A stretch of 8,346 bases of DNA from Candidatus Eiseniibacteriota bacterium (GCA_021414165.1 JAIOPA010000285.1:1-8346); one strand, 5' to 3'; counted from the first letter of the stretch, positions 1 through 6,720 are shown. The notes: generated by a model from the letters alone, not told the origin. Numbers and translations: made by a program.

Positions 1-103
1 CGCCCGCTGCAGCAGCAGCCAGCGCCCTGCGATGCAGGGCTTTGCCGGACGCGAAGTCCGGCATCAGTCGGGTCACGACCCGGGTCACACGGAGCGGGAG
101 CAT
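1..103 (-). CDS. Possible 5' end of a further minus-strand gene (unrecognised)
   Basis: An open frame starts at ATG 103-101 and runs off the left edge of the window with 34 codons visible. The visible peptide is basic at its start (MLPLRVTRVVTRLMPDF) and ends in a short alanine run. I recognise no family. The frame is open upstream as far as an in-frame TAG near the middle of the 120-180 stretch, and I see no convincing Shine-Dalgarno before the ATG. Two perfect inverted repeats lie inside it, which argues for non-coding DNA, while the codon third positions are G/C-rich but less so than in the neighbouring genes. It could be a real gene start downstream of the glyA terminator or a chance frame. 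Sequence to the left of the window would decide. Confidence 0.22.
   Translation of the reverse strand, partial: MLPLRVTRVVTRLMPDFASGKALHRRALAAAAAG
24..62. repeat. Two tandem perfect inverted repeats (hairpins)
   Basis: GCCCTGC (24-30), loop GAT, GCAGGGC (34-40) forms a perfect 7-bp stem. After a TTT spacer, GCCGGAC (44-50), loop GCGAA, GTCCGGC (56-62) forms a second perfect 7-bp stem. Read on the plus strand, the first is followed by only three T residues, so it is a poor intrinsic terminator. The pair could be a REP-like element, a terminator of something to the left, or part of the possible open frame at 103-1. Confidence 0.5.
69..82. repeat. Short inverted repeat CGGGTC-AC-GACCCG
   Basis: CGGGTC (69-74) and GACCCG (77-82) are perfect reverse complements around a 2-base centre. 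The GGGTCAC half is repeated directly at 82-88. Such a near-continuous dyad looks more like a protein-binding site than an RNA hairpin, but no regulator can be named. Confidence 0.35.
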
Positions 104-225
104 GGATGCGTTCTCGAAGGACCGAATCAGGATGGGTGGTCGGCTTGAGCCGCGTCCCTATGTGCACGGGTGGTGCCAGAACCGCTGGGGCGCCGGTTCG
201 CCAACGAATCCGGGGGGCAGCACCA

Positions 226-249
226 AGGGGCGCCCGTGAAGGCGCCCCT
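226..249 (-). terminator. Probable transcription terminator hairpin after glyA
   Basis: Positions 226-234 (AGGGGCGCC on the plus strand) and 241-249 (GGCGCCCCT) form a perfect 9-bp stem around a 6-base loop, starting 29 bases beyond the glyA stop codon. On the minus-strand transcript only two U residues follow the stem, so it lacks a proper U-tract. It could act as a GC-rich intrinsic terminator or as a 3'-end-protecting hairpin after Rho termination. Its position at the end of the gene run supports a terminator role. Confidence 0.6.
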
Positions 250-278
250 CGACATTGCATTCGGCCCGCCGGCCCCGC

Positions 279-1550
279 TCAGCCTGCACGCACCCCGGTA
301 CGCGACCGCGCGCTCCAGGAGAACAGCGGGTAGGCGTTCGCCAACTCCTTCACCCCGGCCGCAGCCTCGCGCGCCACCGCTTCATCGGTGGGCTTGTCGA
401 GCACGCGTGCGATCCAGCCACCGATCACGCGCATCTCGTCGGGTCCCATACCGCGCGTGGTGAGCGCCGGCGTCCCGATGCGGATACCACTCGTGACCCA
501 CGGCTTCTGCGGATCGCCCGGCACGGCGTTCTTGTTGACCGTGATGCCGACGCGATGCAGCGCCTCCTCGGCGACCTTGCCGGTGAGGTCGCGCGAGCGC
601 AGGTCGAGCAGCATGAGATGATTGTCGGTACCACCGCTCACGAGCCCGATGCCGTTGCCCATGAGCGTCTCGGCGAGCACGCGTGCGTTGTCGATCACGC
701 GCTGGGCGTAGGCCTTGAAGTCCGGCGACAGCGCCTCACCGAAGCACACCGCCTTGGCGGCCACGATGTGCATGAGCGGCCCGCCCTGGAGTCCCGGGAA
801 CACCGACTTGTCCACTTTCTCGGCCAGGTCCGCGCGGCACAGGATCACGCCACCGCGCGGTCCGCGCAGCGTCTTGTGGGTGGTGCTGGTGACGACCGCC
901 GCGTGCGGCACCGGGTCGGGATGCAGCCCCGCCGCGACCAGACCTGCGATGTGAGCCATGTCGACCACGAGATGCGCGCCCACCTCATTGGCGATCGCCC
1001 CGAGACGCGCGAAGTCGATCGCGCGCGGATATGCGCTCGCGCCCGCGACCAGCATGCGCGGCCGGTGCTCCTTGGCGAGGCGCTCGACCTCGTCGTAGTC
1101 GATGCGGCCATCCTCGACCCGCACGCCGTACTGCACGGCCTTCCACAGCTTGCCGGTCACGGACACGCTGTGACCGTGCGTGAGGTGGCCGCCATGCGCG
1201 AGGCTCATGCCGAGCAACGTGTCCCCGGGCTCCGAGATGGCGAGATACGCGGCGAGGTTCGCGGACGCGCCCGAGTGCGGCTGCACGTTGGCGTGTGCGG
1301 CGCCGAACAACGTCTTGAGCCGCTCGCGCGCCAGGTTCTCGGCCACGTCGACCCATTCGCAGCCGCCGTAGTAGCGCTTGCCGGGCAGGCCCTCGGCATA
1401 CTTGTTCGTGAGCACCGAGCCGGCCGCTTCGAGCACCGCATCGCTCACGTAGTTCTCGGACGCGATCAACTCGAGCTGCGTGCGCTGCCGGGACAACTCG
1501 GCCAGCATCGCATCGTGGAGCTGGGGGTCCTGCTTCTGGATCGCCGACAC
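279..1550 (-). CDS. glyA: Serine hydroxymethyltransferase
   Basis: This PLP enzyme interconverts serine plus tetrahydrofolate with glycine plus 5,10-methylene-THF in the cytoplasm, supplying glycine and one-carbon units. The 423-residue product is full length for the family. Visible landmarks are the N-terminal SEN motif at 31-33, the GxPGKRYYGG segment at 55-63, LAHGGHLTHG at 117-126, DMAHIAGL at 197-204, the PLP-lysine motif TTHKTLRGPRGG with Lys226, and the substrate-carboxylate Arg in TSGIRIGTPA (Arg357). The start is GTG at 1550, chosen because AGGAG (1562-1558) lies 7 bases upstream. The gene follows rpiB after a 46-nt gap that contains a hairpin, and a terminator-like hairpin follows its stop. 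The link to purD upstream is functional: GlyA makes the glycine that PurD uses. The last 10 or so residues are a non-conserved tail. Confidence 0.98.
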   Translation of the reverse strand: MSAIQKQDPQLHDAMLAELSRQRTQLELIASENYVSDAVLEAAGSVLTNKYAEGLPGKRYYGGCEWVDVAENLARERLKTLFGAAHANVQPHSGASANLAAYLAISEPGDTLLGMSLAHGGHLTHGHSVSVTGKLWKAVQYGVRVEDGRIDYDEVERLAKEHRPRMLVAGASAYPRAIDFARLGAIANEVGAHLVVDMAHIAGLVAAGLHPDPVPHAAVVTSTTHKTLRGPRGGVILCRADLAEKVDKSVFPGLQGGPLMHIVAAKAVCFGEALSPDFKAYAQRVIDNARVLAETLMGNGIGLVSGGTDNHLMLLDLRSRDLTGKVAEEALHRVGITVNKNAVPGDPQKPWVTSGIRIGTPALTTRGMGPDEMRVIGGWIARVLDKPTDEAVAREAAAGVKELANAYPLFSWSARSRTGVRAG

Positions 1551-1557
1551 GCCGGGA

Positions 1558-1562
1558 CTCCT
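1558..1562 (-). promoter_or_regulatory. glyA ribosome binding site
   Basis: AGGAG on the minus strand lies 7 bases before the GTG at 1550-1548. This supports the GTG as the true start, consistent with the family's usual N-terminus just ahead of the conserved SEN region. Confidence 0.75.
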
Positions 1563-1566
1563 GTCT

Positions 1567-1588
1567 CGTCCCGGACCGCGCCGGGACG
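1567..1588 (-). promoter_or_regulatory. Hairpin in the rpiB-glyA gap, next to the glyA RBS
   Basis: CGTCCCGG (1567-1574) and CCGGGACG (1581-1588) are perfect reverse complements around a 6-base loop. The stem begins 8 bases after the rpiB stop and ends 4 bases before the glyA Shine-Dalgarno. No U-run follows, so it is not a classical terminator. It may stabilise the upstream message, partly attenuate transcription, or affect ribosome access to glyA. The role is inferred from position only. Confidence 0.5.
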
Positions 1589-1596
1589 CGGGGTGT

Positions 1597-2058
1597 TCAG
1601 GAACGCTGCGAGTGCTTCGCCTCGTAGTCCTTGATCTTGTTCACGCGCCGCTCGTGCCGCCCGCCCGCGAACGGGGTCTCGAGCCAGACACGCAACCACG
1701 CGAGCGCCTCGGCCGCCTGGGGCGTGGTCTTGGCCCCTAGGGCCAGCACGTTCGAATCGTTATCGGCGCGCGTCAGGCGCGCCGTGTCCTCGCTGGTCAC
1801 GACCGACGCCCGCACGCCCTCGACCTTGTTGGCCGCGATGCTGATGCCGATGCCGGTCGCGCACACCACCACCCCGCGCTCGGCGCGGCCATCGGCCACG
1901 CGCTCACCCACCGCGATGCCGTAGTCCGGATAGTCCACCGAGACCTCGGCGGAATCCGTACCCACATCCTCCACGGTGTGCCCGAGCCGCACGAGTTCCG
2001 CGCGCACCTGCTCCTTGAGCACGAACCCCGCGTGGTCGCTGCCGATCGCGATGCGCAT
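1597..2058 (-). CDS. rpiB: Ribose-5-phosphate isomerase B
   Basis: The enzyme interconverts ribose 5-phosphate and ribulose 5-phosphate in the non-oxidative pentose phosphate pathway. The 153-residue length is typical. Seen in the sequence: N-terminal IAIGSDHAG with Asp8-His9, DYPDY at 42-46, the catalytic segment CATGIGISIAANK with Cys66 and Thr68, NVLALG at 103-108, and the C-terminal GGRHERRV at 132-139. In the RxHND motif that normally carries the ring-opening His, this protein reads RADND with Asp99. The start is ATG 2058-2056, two bases after the ilvE stop codon. I see only a weak Shine-Dalgarno, so translation is probably coupled to ilvE. A relative (LacAB or another sugar isomerase of the RpiB/LacAB family) is possible but the context before glyA matches RpiB. 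Confidence 0.95.
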   Translation of the reverse strand: MRIAIGSDHAGFVLKEQVRAELVRLGHTVEDVGTDSAEVSVDYPDYGIAVGERVADGRAERGVVVCATGIGISIAANKVEGVRASVVTSEDTARLTRADNDSNVLALGAKTTPQAAEALAWLRVWLETPFAGGRHERRVNKIKDYEAKHSQRS

Positions 2059-2060
2059 GC

Positions 2061-3005
2061 TCAGCTCGCCGCAGCGACGGTACGCGGCACCTTGGTGAGC
2101 CAGTGGTGACGATCGGCGACCTCGCCCTTGACGATGCCGAAGAACGCCTTCTGCAGTGCCTTCGTGATCGGGCCGACCTCGCCATTGCCCACGGTGACCT
2201 TGTCGACCGAGGTGATGGGCGTGATCTCGACCGCCGTGCCCGTGAAGAACAGCTCATCGACGATGTAGAGCATCTCGCGCGGGATCACCATCTCGCGCAC
2301 CGGGATGTCGAGTTCCTTCGCCAACGTGACGACGCTGGCGCGCGTGATGCCGGCCAGGATGCTGTTGTGCATCGGCGGCGTGATGAGCTCGCCCTTGTGC
2401 ACGAGGAACAGGTTCTCGCCCGAGCCCTCGCTCACGTAGCCGTTCGTGTCGAGCGCGATGGCCTCGGAGTAACCATCCTCCACCGCCTCGAGCTTCAGGA
2501 GCTGCGAGTTGAGGTAGTTACCACCCGCCTTGGCCATGGCCGGCAGCGTGTTCGGCGCCATGCGCGCCCACGTGCCGATCTTGACCGAGACGCCCTTCGT
2601 GAGCGCGTCATCGCCCAGGTACTTGCCCCACGGGTAGGCGGCGATCGCCACGTCGATCGGCGTACCGATCGGGTTCACGCCCACGTGCGAGTAGCCGCGA
2701 TAGACCAGCGGCCGGATGTAGCACTCGTCGAGCTTGTTGGCGGCCACGGTCTCCAGGCAGGCCTGCTCGATCTGCTGCTGCGTGTACGGCGTCTTCATGC
2801 GGTAGATCTTGGCGGAGTAGGCCAAGCGCTCGATGTGGTCGGCGAGCCGGAAGATCGCGGGGCCCGACGGCGTCTTGTACGCGCGGATGCCCTCGAACAC
2901 CGAAGAGCCATAGTGCAGGACGTGCGACAGCACATGCACCTGTGCCTGATCCCACGGCACCAGCTTGCCATTCATCCAGATCGTGTCGCTCTTGGTCATC
3001 GCCAT
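2061..3005 (-). CDS. ilvE: Branched-chain amino acid aminotransferase (fold class IV)
   Basis: IlvE catalyses the last step of leucine, isoleucine and valine synthesis, a PLP-dependent transfer of an amino group from glutamate. The 314-residue protein closely follows the E. coli enzyme as I recall it: VHVLSHVLHYGSSVFEGIR at 23-41, SAKIYR at 64-69, YIRPL at 96-100, AYPWGKYLG at 123-131, the PLP lysine in AKAGGNYLNS (Lys159), SEGSGENLF at 192-200, and TGTAVEITPI at 255-264. The start is ATG 3005, with GAGG 9 bases upstream. A second in-frame ATG two codons later (2999) is an alternative. Its stop lies two bases before the rpiB start, and the gap from the phosphatase gene upstream is 48 bases. 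That gap includes a run of seven C residues (3025-3019) beside the Shine-Dalgarno. Confidence 0.97.
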   Translation of the reverse strand: MAMTKSDTIWMNGKLVPWDQAQVHVLSHVLHYGSSVFEGIRAYKTPSGPAIFRLADHIERLAYSAKIYRMKTPYTQQQIEQACLETVAANKLDECYIRPLVYRGYSHVGVNPIGTPIDVAIAAYPWGKYLGDDALTKGVSVKIGTWARMAPNTLPAMAKAGGNYLNSQLLKLEAVEDGYSEAIALDTNGYVSEGSGENLFLVHKGELITPPMHNSILAGITRASVVTLAKELDIPVREMVIPREMLYIVDELFFTGTAVEITPITSVDKVTVGNGEVGPITKALQKAFFGIVKGEVADRHHWLTKVPRTVAAAS

Positions 3006-3053
3006 GGCTTCATCCCTCGGGGGGGCAATAGGTGGTGTGGCTGTGATTCCGGA

Positions 3054-3548
3054 TCAGGAGGGGCGCCGCTCGCGCAACGCCTGTCGCACTTCCGGCGCGA
3101 TGCGCTTCGCATGGACGCGAAGCCGGCGCCAACATTCCTCGTAGGCCTCGAACGAGGCCCCGAACGGGTCGAACACCGGGAGGTCCGGCTGCCCGGTCCC
3201 CGGCCACTCACTCATCACATGGATCTGGTCCCCCGCCACGCCGAGCGCCTCGAGGGCGGAGCGGTGCGTGGGCGTCATGACGAACACGAGATCGGCGTCC
3301 CGTGCCATGCTCGCCGTGACCGAGCGCGAGCGGTGACCCGAGAGGTCGAAGCCGTCCTCTGCCGCGACACGCCGCGAGCCTTCGCTCGCCGCCTGTCCCG
3401 GATGCGCGGCGGTCCCCGCCGAGCGCACATCGACCCGTGCCGCGTCCTCTCCCAGTTCCGCGAGCAGCGCGAGCGCGGCGAGCGGGCTGCGACAGGTATT
3501 GCCGGTGCAGACGAACAGCACTCGGAACGCGGGATCGGGAGCCGGCAT
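3054..3548 (-). CDS. Low-molecular-weight phosphatase, protein-arginine-phosphatase type (YwlE-like)
   Basis: This is a cytoplasmic cysteine phosphatase of the LMW-PTP fold, 164 residues, with its signature loop near the N-terminus: VCTGNTCRSP, nucleophile Cys14, Arg20 and Ser21. The general acid is probably Asp127 in FDPFG. The loop carries Thr18 where classical tyrosine phosphatases usually have Ile (CxGNICRS). In B. subtilis YwlE this Thr is known to favour phospho-arginine, so protein-arginine phosphatase activity is the likelier reading. The neighbours tsaC, rpiB and glyA are also those of Bacillus ywlE. No arginine kinase (McsB) lies in this window. ATG 3548-3546 is the only sensible start. 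It has no Shine-Dalgarno, and a promoter-like sequence ends 8 bases before it. The gap from the tsaC stop is 41 bases. Confidence 0.9.
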   Translation of the reverse strand: MPAPDPAFRVLFVCTGNTCRSPLAALALLAELGEDAARVDVRSAGTAAHPGQAASEGSRRVAAEDGFDLSGHRSRSVTASMARDADLVFVMTPTHRSALEALGVAGDQIHVMSEWPGTGQPDLPVFDPFGASFEAYEECWRRLRVHAKRIAPEVRQALRERRPS

Positions 3549-3556
3549 GCAGACCG

Positions 3557-3586
3557 AGGATAGGTGGCGGTTTCGGAGGCCGTCAA
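3557..3586 (-). promoter_or_regulatory. Candidate sigma-70-type promoter for the phosphatase-ilvE-rpiB-glyA segment
   Basis: On the minus strand TTGACG (3586-3581, five of six matches to TTGACA) is followed after 18 bases by TATCCT (3562-3557, four of six matches to TATAAT). Only 8 bases separate the -10 element from the phosphatase ATG. Transcription would therefore start at or within a few bases of the start codon and give a nearly leaderless message, consistent with the absence of a Shine-Dalgarno. It lies in the 41-base gap after tsaC. Recognition by the host polymerase is inferred from the E. coli consensus. Confidence 0.4.
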
Positions 3587-3589
3587 CCC

Positions 3590-4234
3590 TCAACGCTTCG
3601 TCAGGTCCTCGAACTCCCCGAGCAGTGGCTTCACATCGAACGCCCCCTGCCGAAGGAGCTTCGGCTTGCTCCCCGTCATGTCGACCAAGGTCGAAGGAAC
3701 GCCGCCCCGGCGCGGCCCGCCGTCCAGGACCAGATCGAGCTGGTTCCCGAACGTCGCCACCACCTCCTCGGCGGTCTCCGCGGGCGGCTGCCCCGACAGG
3801 TTGGCACTGCTCGAGACCACCGGGCCGCCGAAGCGCTGCAGCAGCGAGTGCGACAGGGGATCCTTCGGACACCGCAGCGCGATCGTGCCGCGCTCGCCCC
3901 GCACCCCGTGGGGCACGATCTCGGCCGCGGTGAAGATGAGCGACAGCGGTCCCGGCCAGCCATGCTGGATGACCCGGCGCGCCACGGGGCTCACCGCGAG
4001 CGCGAGCCCGTCGACCTGCGACGGCTCGGGGATGAGCGAGATGAACGCATGGTGCGGATCGCGCCGCTTGAGACGGCGCACCAACTCGACCGCCCCGAGG
4101 TCGAACAACGAACAGCCCAATCCATAGAGTGTATCGGTGGGGAACGCGATCACGCCGCCGCGCATCATGATGTGCGCAGCAGTGTCGAGCGTGTGGCGAT
4201 CGTACGGCGGCTCCCCGAGCTTCACGACGTCCAT
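3590..4234 (-). CDS. tsaC: L-threonylcarbamoyladenylate synthase
   Basis: TsaC (YrdC/YwlC family) makes threonylcarbamoyl-AMP from threonine, bicarbonate and ATP, the first step of t6A37 modification of ANN-decoding tRNAs. The 214-residue protein has the family landmarks in order: FPTDTLYGLGC at 31-41, the basic KRR at 56-58 in place of the usual KxR, WPGPLSLIF at 93-101, an IALRCP strand at 118-123, SSSANLSG at 141-148 (the SxN motif) and a PSTLVD segment at 180-185. It is the short form without the Sua5 C-terminal domain. ATG 4234 is chosen because AGAGGA sits just upstream and the family N-terminus begins here; the open frame extends further upstream only through purE in a different frame. 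The gap from the purE stop is 8 bases, indicating co-transcription. Confidence 0.94.
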   Translation of the reverse strand: MDVVKLGEPPYDRHTLDTAAHIMMRGGVIAFPTDTLYGLGCSLFDLGAVELVRRLKRRDPHHAFISLIPEPSQVDGLALAVSPVARRVIQHGWPGPLSLIFTAAEIVPHGVRGERGTIALRCPKDPLSHSLLQRFGGPVVSSSANLSGQPPAETAEEVVATFGNQLDLVLDGGPRRGGVPSTLVDMTGSKPKLLRQGAFDVKPLLGEFEDLTKR

Positions 4235-4242
4235 GGGATCCT

Positions 4243-4742
<500 letters not shown>

Positions 4743-4746
<4 letters not shown>

Positions 4747-6026
4747 GCACTCCTCATCGGCTGTGCGACCACCGCGGCGATGTCGCCGCGGCTGCGCCAG
4801 CCCGTTCCCGAGAGCCTCGCGCGCGCCGCCATGACGCGGGCGCGAGCCTCCTCGACATGCGAGCCGGTCGCGGTGAGATATGCCGCGCGTCCGCCTCGCA
4901 CCACCCAACCACCCTGTTCCTGCCGCGTGCCGGCATGGAACACGGTCACCTCGCTCGCGCACGAGCCGAGTCCTTCGATGACGCCCCCGCCACGCACCGC
5001 GTCGGGATAACCCTCGTCCACCAGCGCCAACGTGACCGCGGCACCCGCCATGCGAGTCACCGCATCGCGCTCGATCGCGCCCTTCGCGGCGCTCGCGAGC
5101 AGGGTGCCCAGCGAGCCGCCGAGCAACGGCAGGATACTCTGAGTCTCGGGATCCCCGAAGCGCGCATTGAACTCGATCACGCGCGGCCCGGCCGCGGTGA
5201 GCATGAGCCCGGCATAGAGCGCGCCGCGATAGGGCGTGCCCCGCGCGGCCAACGCACGCAGCACCGGCGTGATCACCTGGGCCGAGACCGTGTCCTCGAC
5301 CTCGGGCGTGACGGCCGGCGTGGGTGCGAAGCTGCCCATGCCACCCGTGTTGGGCCCCGCATCGGCATCGAATGCGCGTTTGTAGTCGCGCGCCGCGGGC
5401 AACAGCACATGGCGCTCGCCATCGCAGATCGCGATGACCGAGGCCTCCTCGCCTGCCAGGAACTCCTCGAGCACCACGCGGTGTCCGCCGTCGCCGAACC
5501 GCCCGCCCTCGAGACAGGCGGCCAGGAACGCGCGCGCCTCGTCGCGCGAATCGCTCACCAACACACCCTTGCCGGCGGCGAGCCCGTCGGCCTTCACGAC
5601 CCACGGCGGACCGAAGCGATCGAGCGCGGCCTCGGCCTCGCGGAGCGTCGAGAACATCTCGGCACGCGCGGTGGGCACGGCGGCCTCGCGCATGATCTGC
5701 TTGGCGAACCACTTGCTGGATTCCAGTTGCGCACCCGCGGCCGAGGCACCCGACACCGGGATCCCGGCCGCGACGAGCGCATCGGACACGCCGGCCGCGA
5801 GCGGAGCCTCGGGGCCCACCACCACGAGCGTGGCGGCGATGCGGCGCGCCAGTTCGACCACGGCGGCCGGATCGGTCTCGCGCACCGCATGGCGCGTGAA
5901 CGTGAGCGCCATGCCGTCATTGCCCGGCGCCACGTGGATCCCGGGCCGGCCCGGGTCACGCGCGAGCCGCCACGCCAAGGCGTGTTCGCGGCCACCGGAA
6001 CCCAGTACGAGGATGCGCTCGGACAT
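4743..6026 (-). CDS. purD: Phosphoribosylamine-glycine ligase (GAR synthetase)
   Basis: PurD joins phosphoribosylamine and glycine with ATP to give glycinamide ribonucleotide, the second step of purine synthesis. The 427-residue product is normal in length. It shows the N-terminal VLGSGGREHAL at 7-17, GPEAPL at 71-76, then the ATP-grasp region with VKADGLAAGKGV at 144-155, EEFLAGEEASV at 187-197, RDYKRAFDADAGPNTGGMGS at 213-232 and the metal-binding EFNARFGDPETQ at 285-296, followed by the C-terminal domain. I chose ATG 6026 because the family begins directly before ILVLGSGGREHA; an in-frame TTG at 6062 would add 12 residues without homology. No Shine-Dalgarno is visible and a 16-bp palindrome ends four bases before the ATG. 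The gap from the LarA-like gene is 10 bases, and the stop overlaps purE. Confidence 0.97.
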
Positions 6027-6030
6027 GGCG

Positions 6031-6046
6031 CGCACGCTAGCGTGCG
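6031..6046. promoter_or_regulatory. 16-bp perfect palindrome directly upstream of purD
   Basis: CGCACGCT followed by its exact reverse complement AGCGTGCG spans the stop codon of the LarA-like gene (6037-6039) and ends four bases before the purD ATG. As DNA it has the form of a homodimer operator; as RNA it could fold as a 6-bp stem with a CUAG loop where a ribosome binding site would be expected. Its centre is TA rather than the CG of LacI/PurR-type operators, so a PurR box is not supported. Chance in GC-rich DNA is possible. Confidence 0.4.
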
Positions 6047-6720
6047 TCCGGCGTGCGGGCAAACCTGTTCAACTCGTCCCGGTCCTCGAGCTCCAGACGC
6101 TCGAGCGCATGCGTCCCACTGGCCGACCATACCCGGCCGCCAGCATCCCAACCCACGGCCAGATCGATCGGTGCGAGCGTCTCGGCCGCACGCACGAACG
6201 CCCACGCAGCGCCACGCCCCTGCTGCGCCAGCGTGGTGGCGAACGCGGCACGCGTGTGCGCCACGCAGGCGCCCGGCACCACCGCGGTGGCGCGCTCCCA
6301 GGCCAGGCCGCCCGCCACGCTCACGATGGCCTCGGCCTCGCGCAGCTCATCGTCGAGTTCGATCGCCGTGCCGTTGGGCAGCGTGCCCGCCACGAAGCCC
6401 TCGCGCGTGGGGTCGTGCACGAGCACCGGCACTCCGAGTGCGGCACGGAGCGCACGCGCGCGGGCCATCTCCTGCACGCGATCGCTCCCCACGAGTGCGG
6501 TACCGCCCAACAACACGAACTGGCGGCCGCGCATCACGCCCACGCGCTCCAGTGCGCGCATGACCCCGGCCAGCGCGTCCTCGAGCTCGGGGCCCGCATG
6601 CGCATCGGCCACCAACCAGGTCACGAGCGGTGCCACGAAGCGCGAACCCAGCGTGCCATCGGCGGGCGACATCGCGGCCGCCTCGACGGCTGCGCGGAAG
6701 TCGTGGCCCGCCAGGCTCAC
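6037..6720 (-). CDS. Stand-alone degenerate LarA N-terminal-domain-like protein (DUF2088-like)
   Basis: The 227-residue product has no assigned function. By eye its segments follow the order of the N-terminal half of nickel lactate racemase LarA. TWLVADAHAGP (34-44) lines up with the SDHTRP strand, VLLGGTALVGS (69-79) with the TGFHRPS segment, VLVHDPTREG (99-108) with the MHVSTDD strand, GTLPNGTAIEL (112-122) with GQLPSGGD, EAIVSVAGG (130-138) and VVPG (147-150) with the FAGFSGGRKSVLPG region, and DLAVGWDAGGRVWSASG (186-202) with the last N-domain strands. The histidines and lysine that bind nickel and the pincer cofactor are absent at the matching places, and there is no C-terminal domain. 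The GTG start at 6720 overlaps the gatB stop as GTGA, with GGAAG five bases upstream, so it is translated with gatB. It is probably not a racemase; a ligand-binding or scaffold role is only a guess. Confidence 0.62.
   Translation of the reverse strand: MSLAGHDFRAAVEAAAMSPADGTLGSRFVAPLVTWLVADAHAGPELEDALAGVMRALERVGVMRGRQFVLLGGTALVGSDRVQEMARARALRAALGVPVLVHDPTREGFVAGTLPNGTAIELDDELREAEAIVSVAGGLAWERATAVVPGACVAHTRAAFATTLAQQGRGAAWAFVRAAETLAPIDLAVGWDAGGRVWSASGTHALERLELEDRDELNRFARTPDAR

Noticed and set aside
160..225. tRNA-like or riboswitch-like folding in the left intergenic stretch
   Set aside because: There are short inverted pieces such as GAACCG (179-184) with CGGTTC (194-199), but no cloverleaf, no T-arm consensus in place and no recognised riboswitch motif.
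255..1634. 459-codon plus-strand open frame antisense to glyA
   Set aside because: It mirrors glyA, is rich in His/Arg/Ala as antisense frames of GC-rich genes are, and shows no recognisable domain.
2996..3013. Five-codon frame MKPWR overlapping the ilvE start
   Set aside because: Looked like a possible leader peptide, but it has no branched-chain codons, its start abuts the Shine-Dalgarno, and no attenuator structure follows.
2103..3563. 486-codon plus-strand open frame antisense to ilvE and the phosphatase gene
   Set aside because: It spans two well-identified genes and the gap between them, with a composition typical of a shadow frame and no domain.
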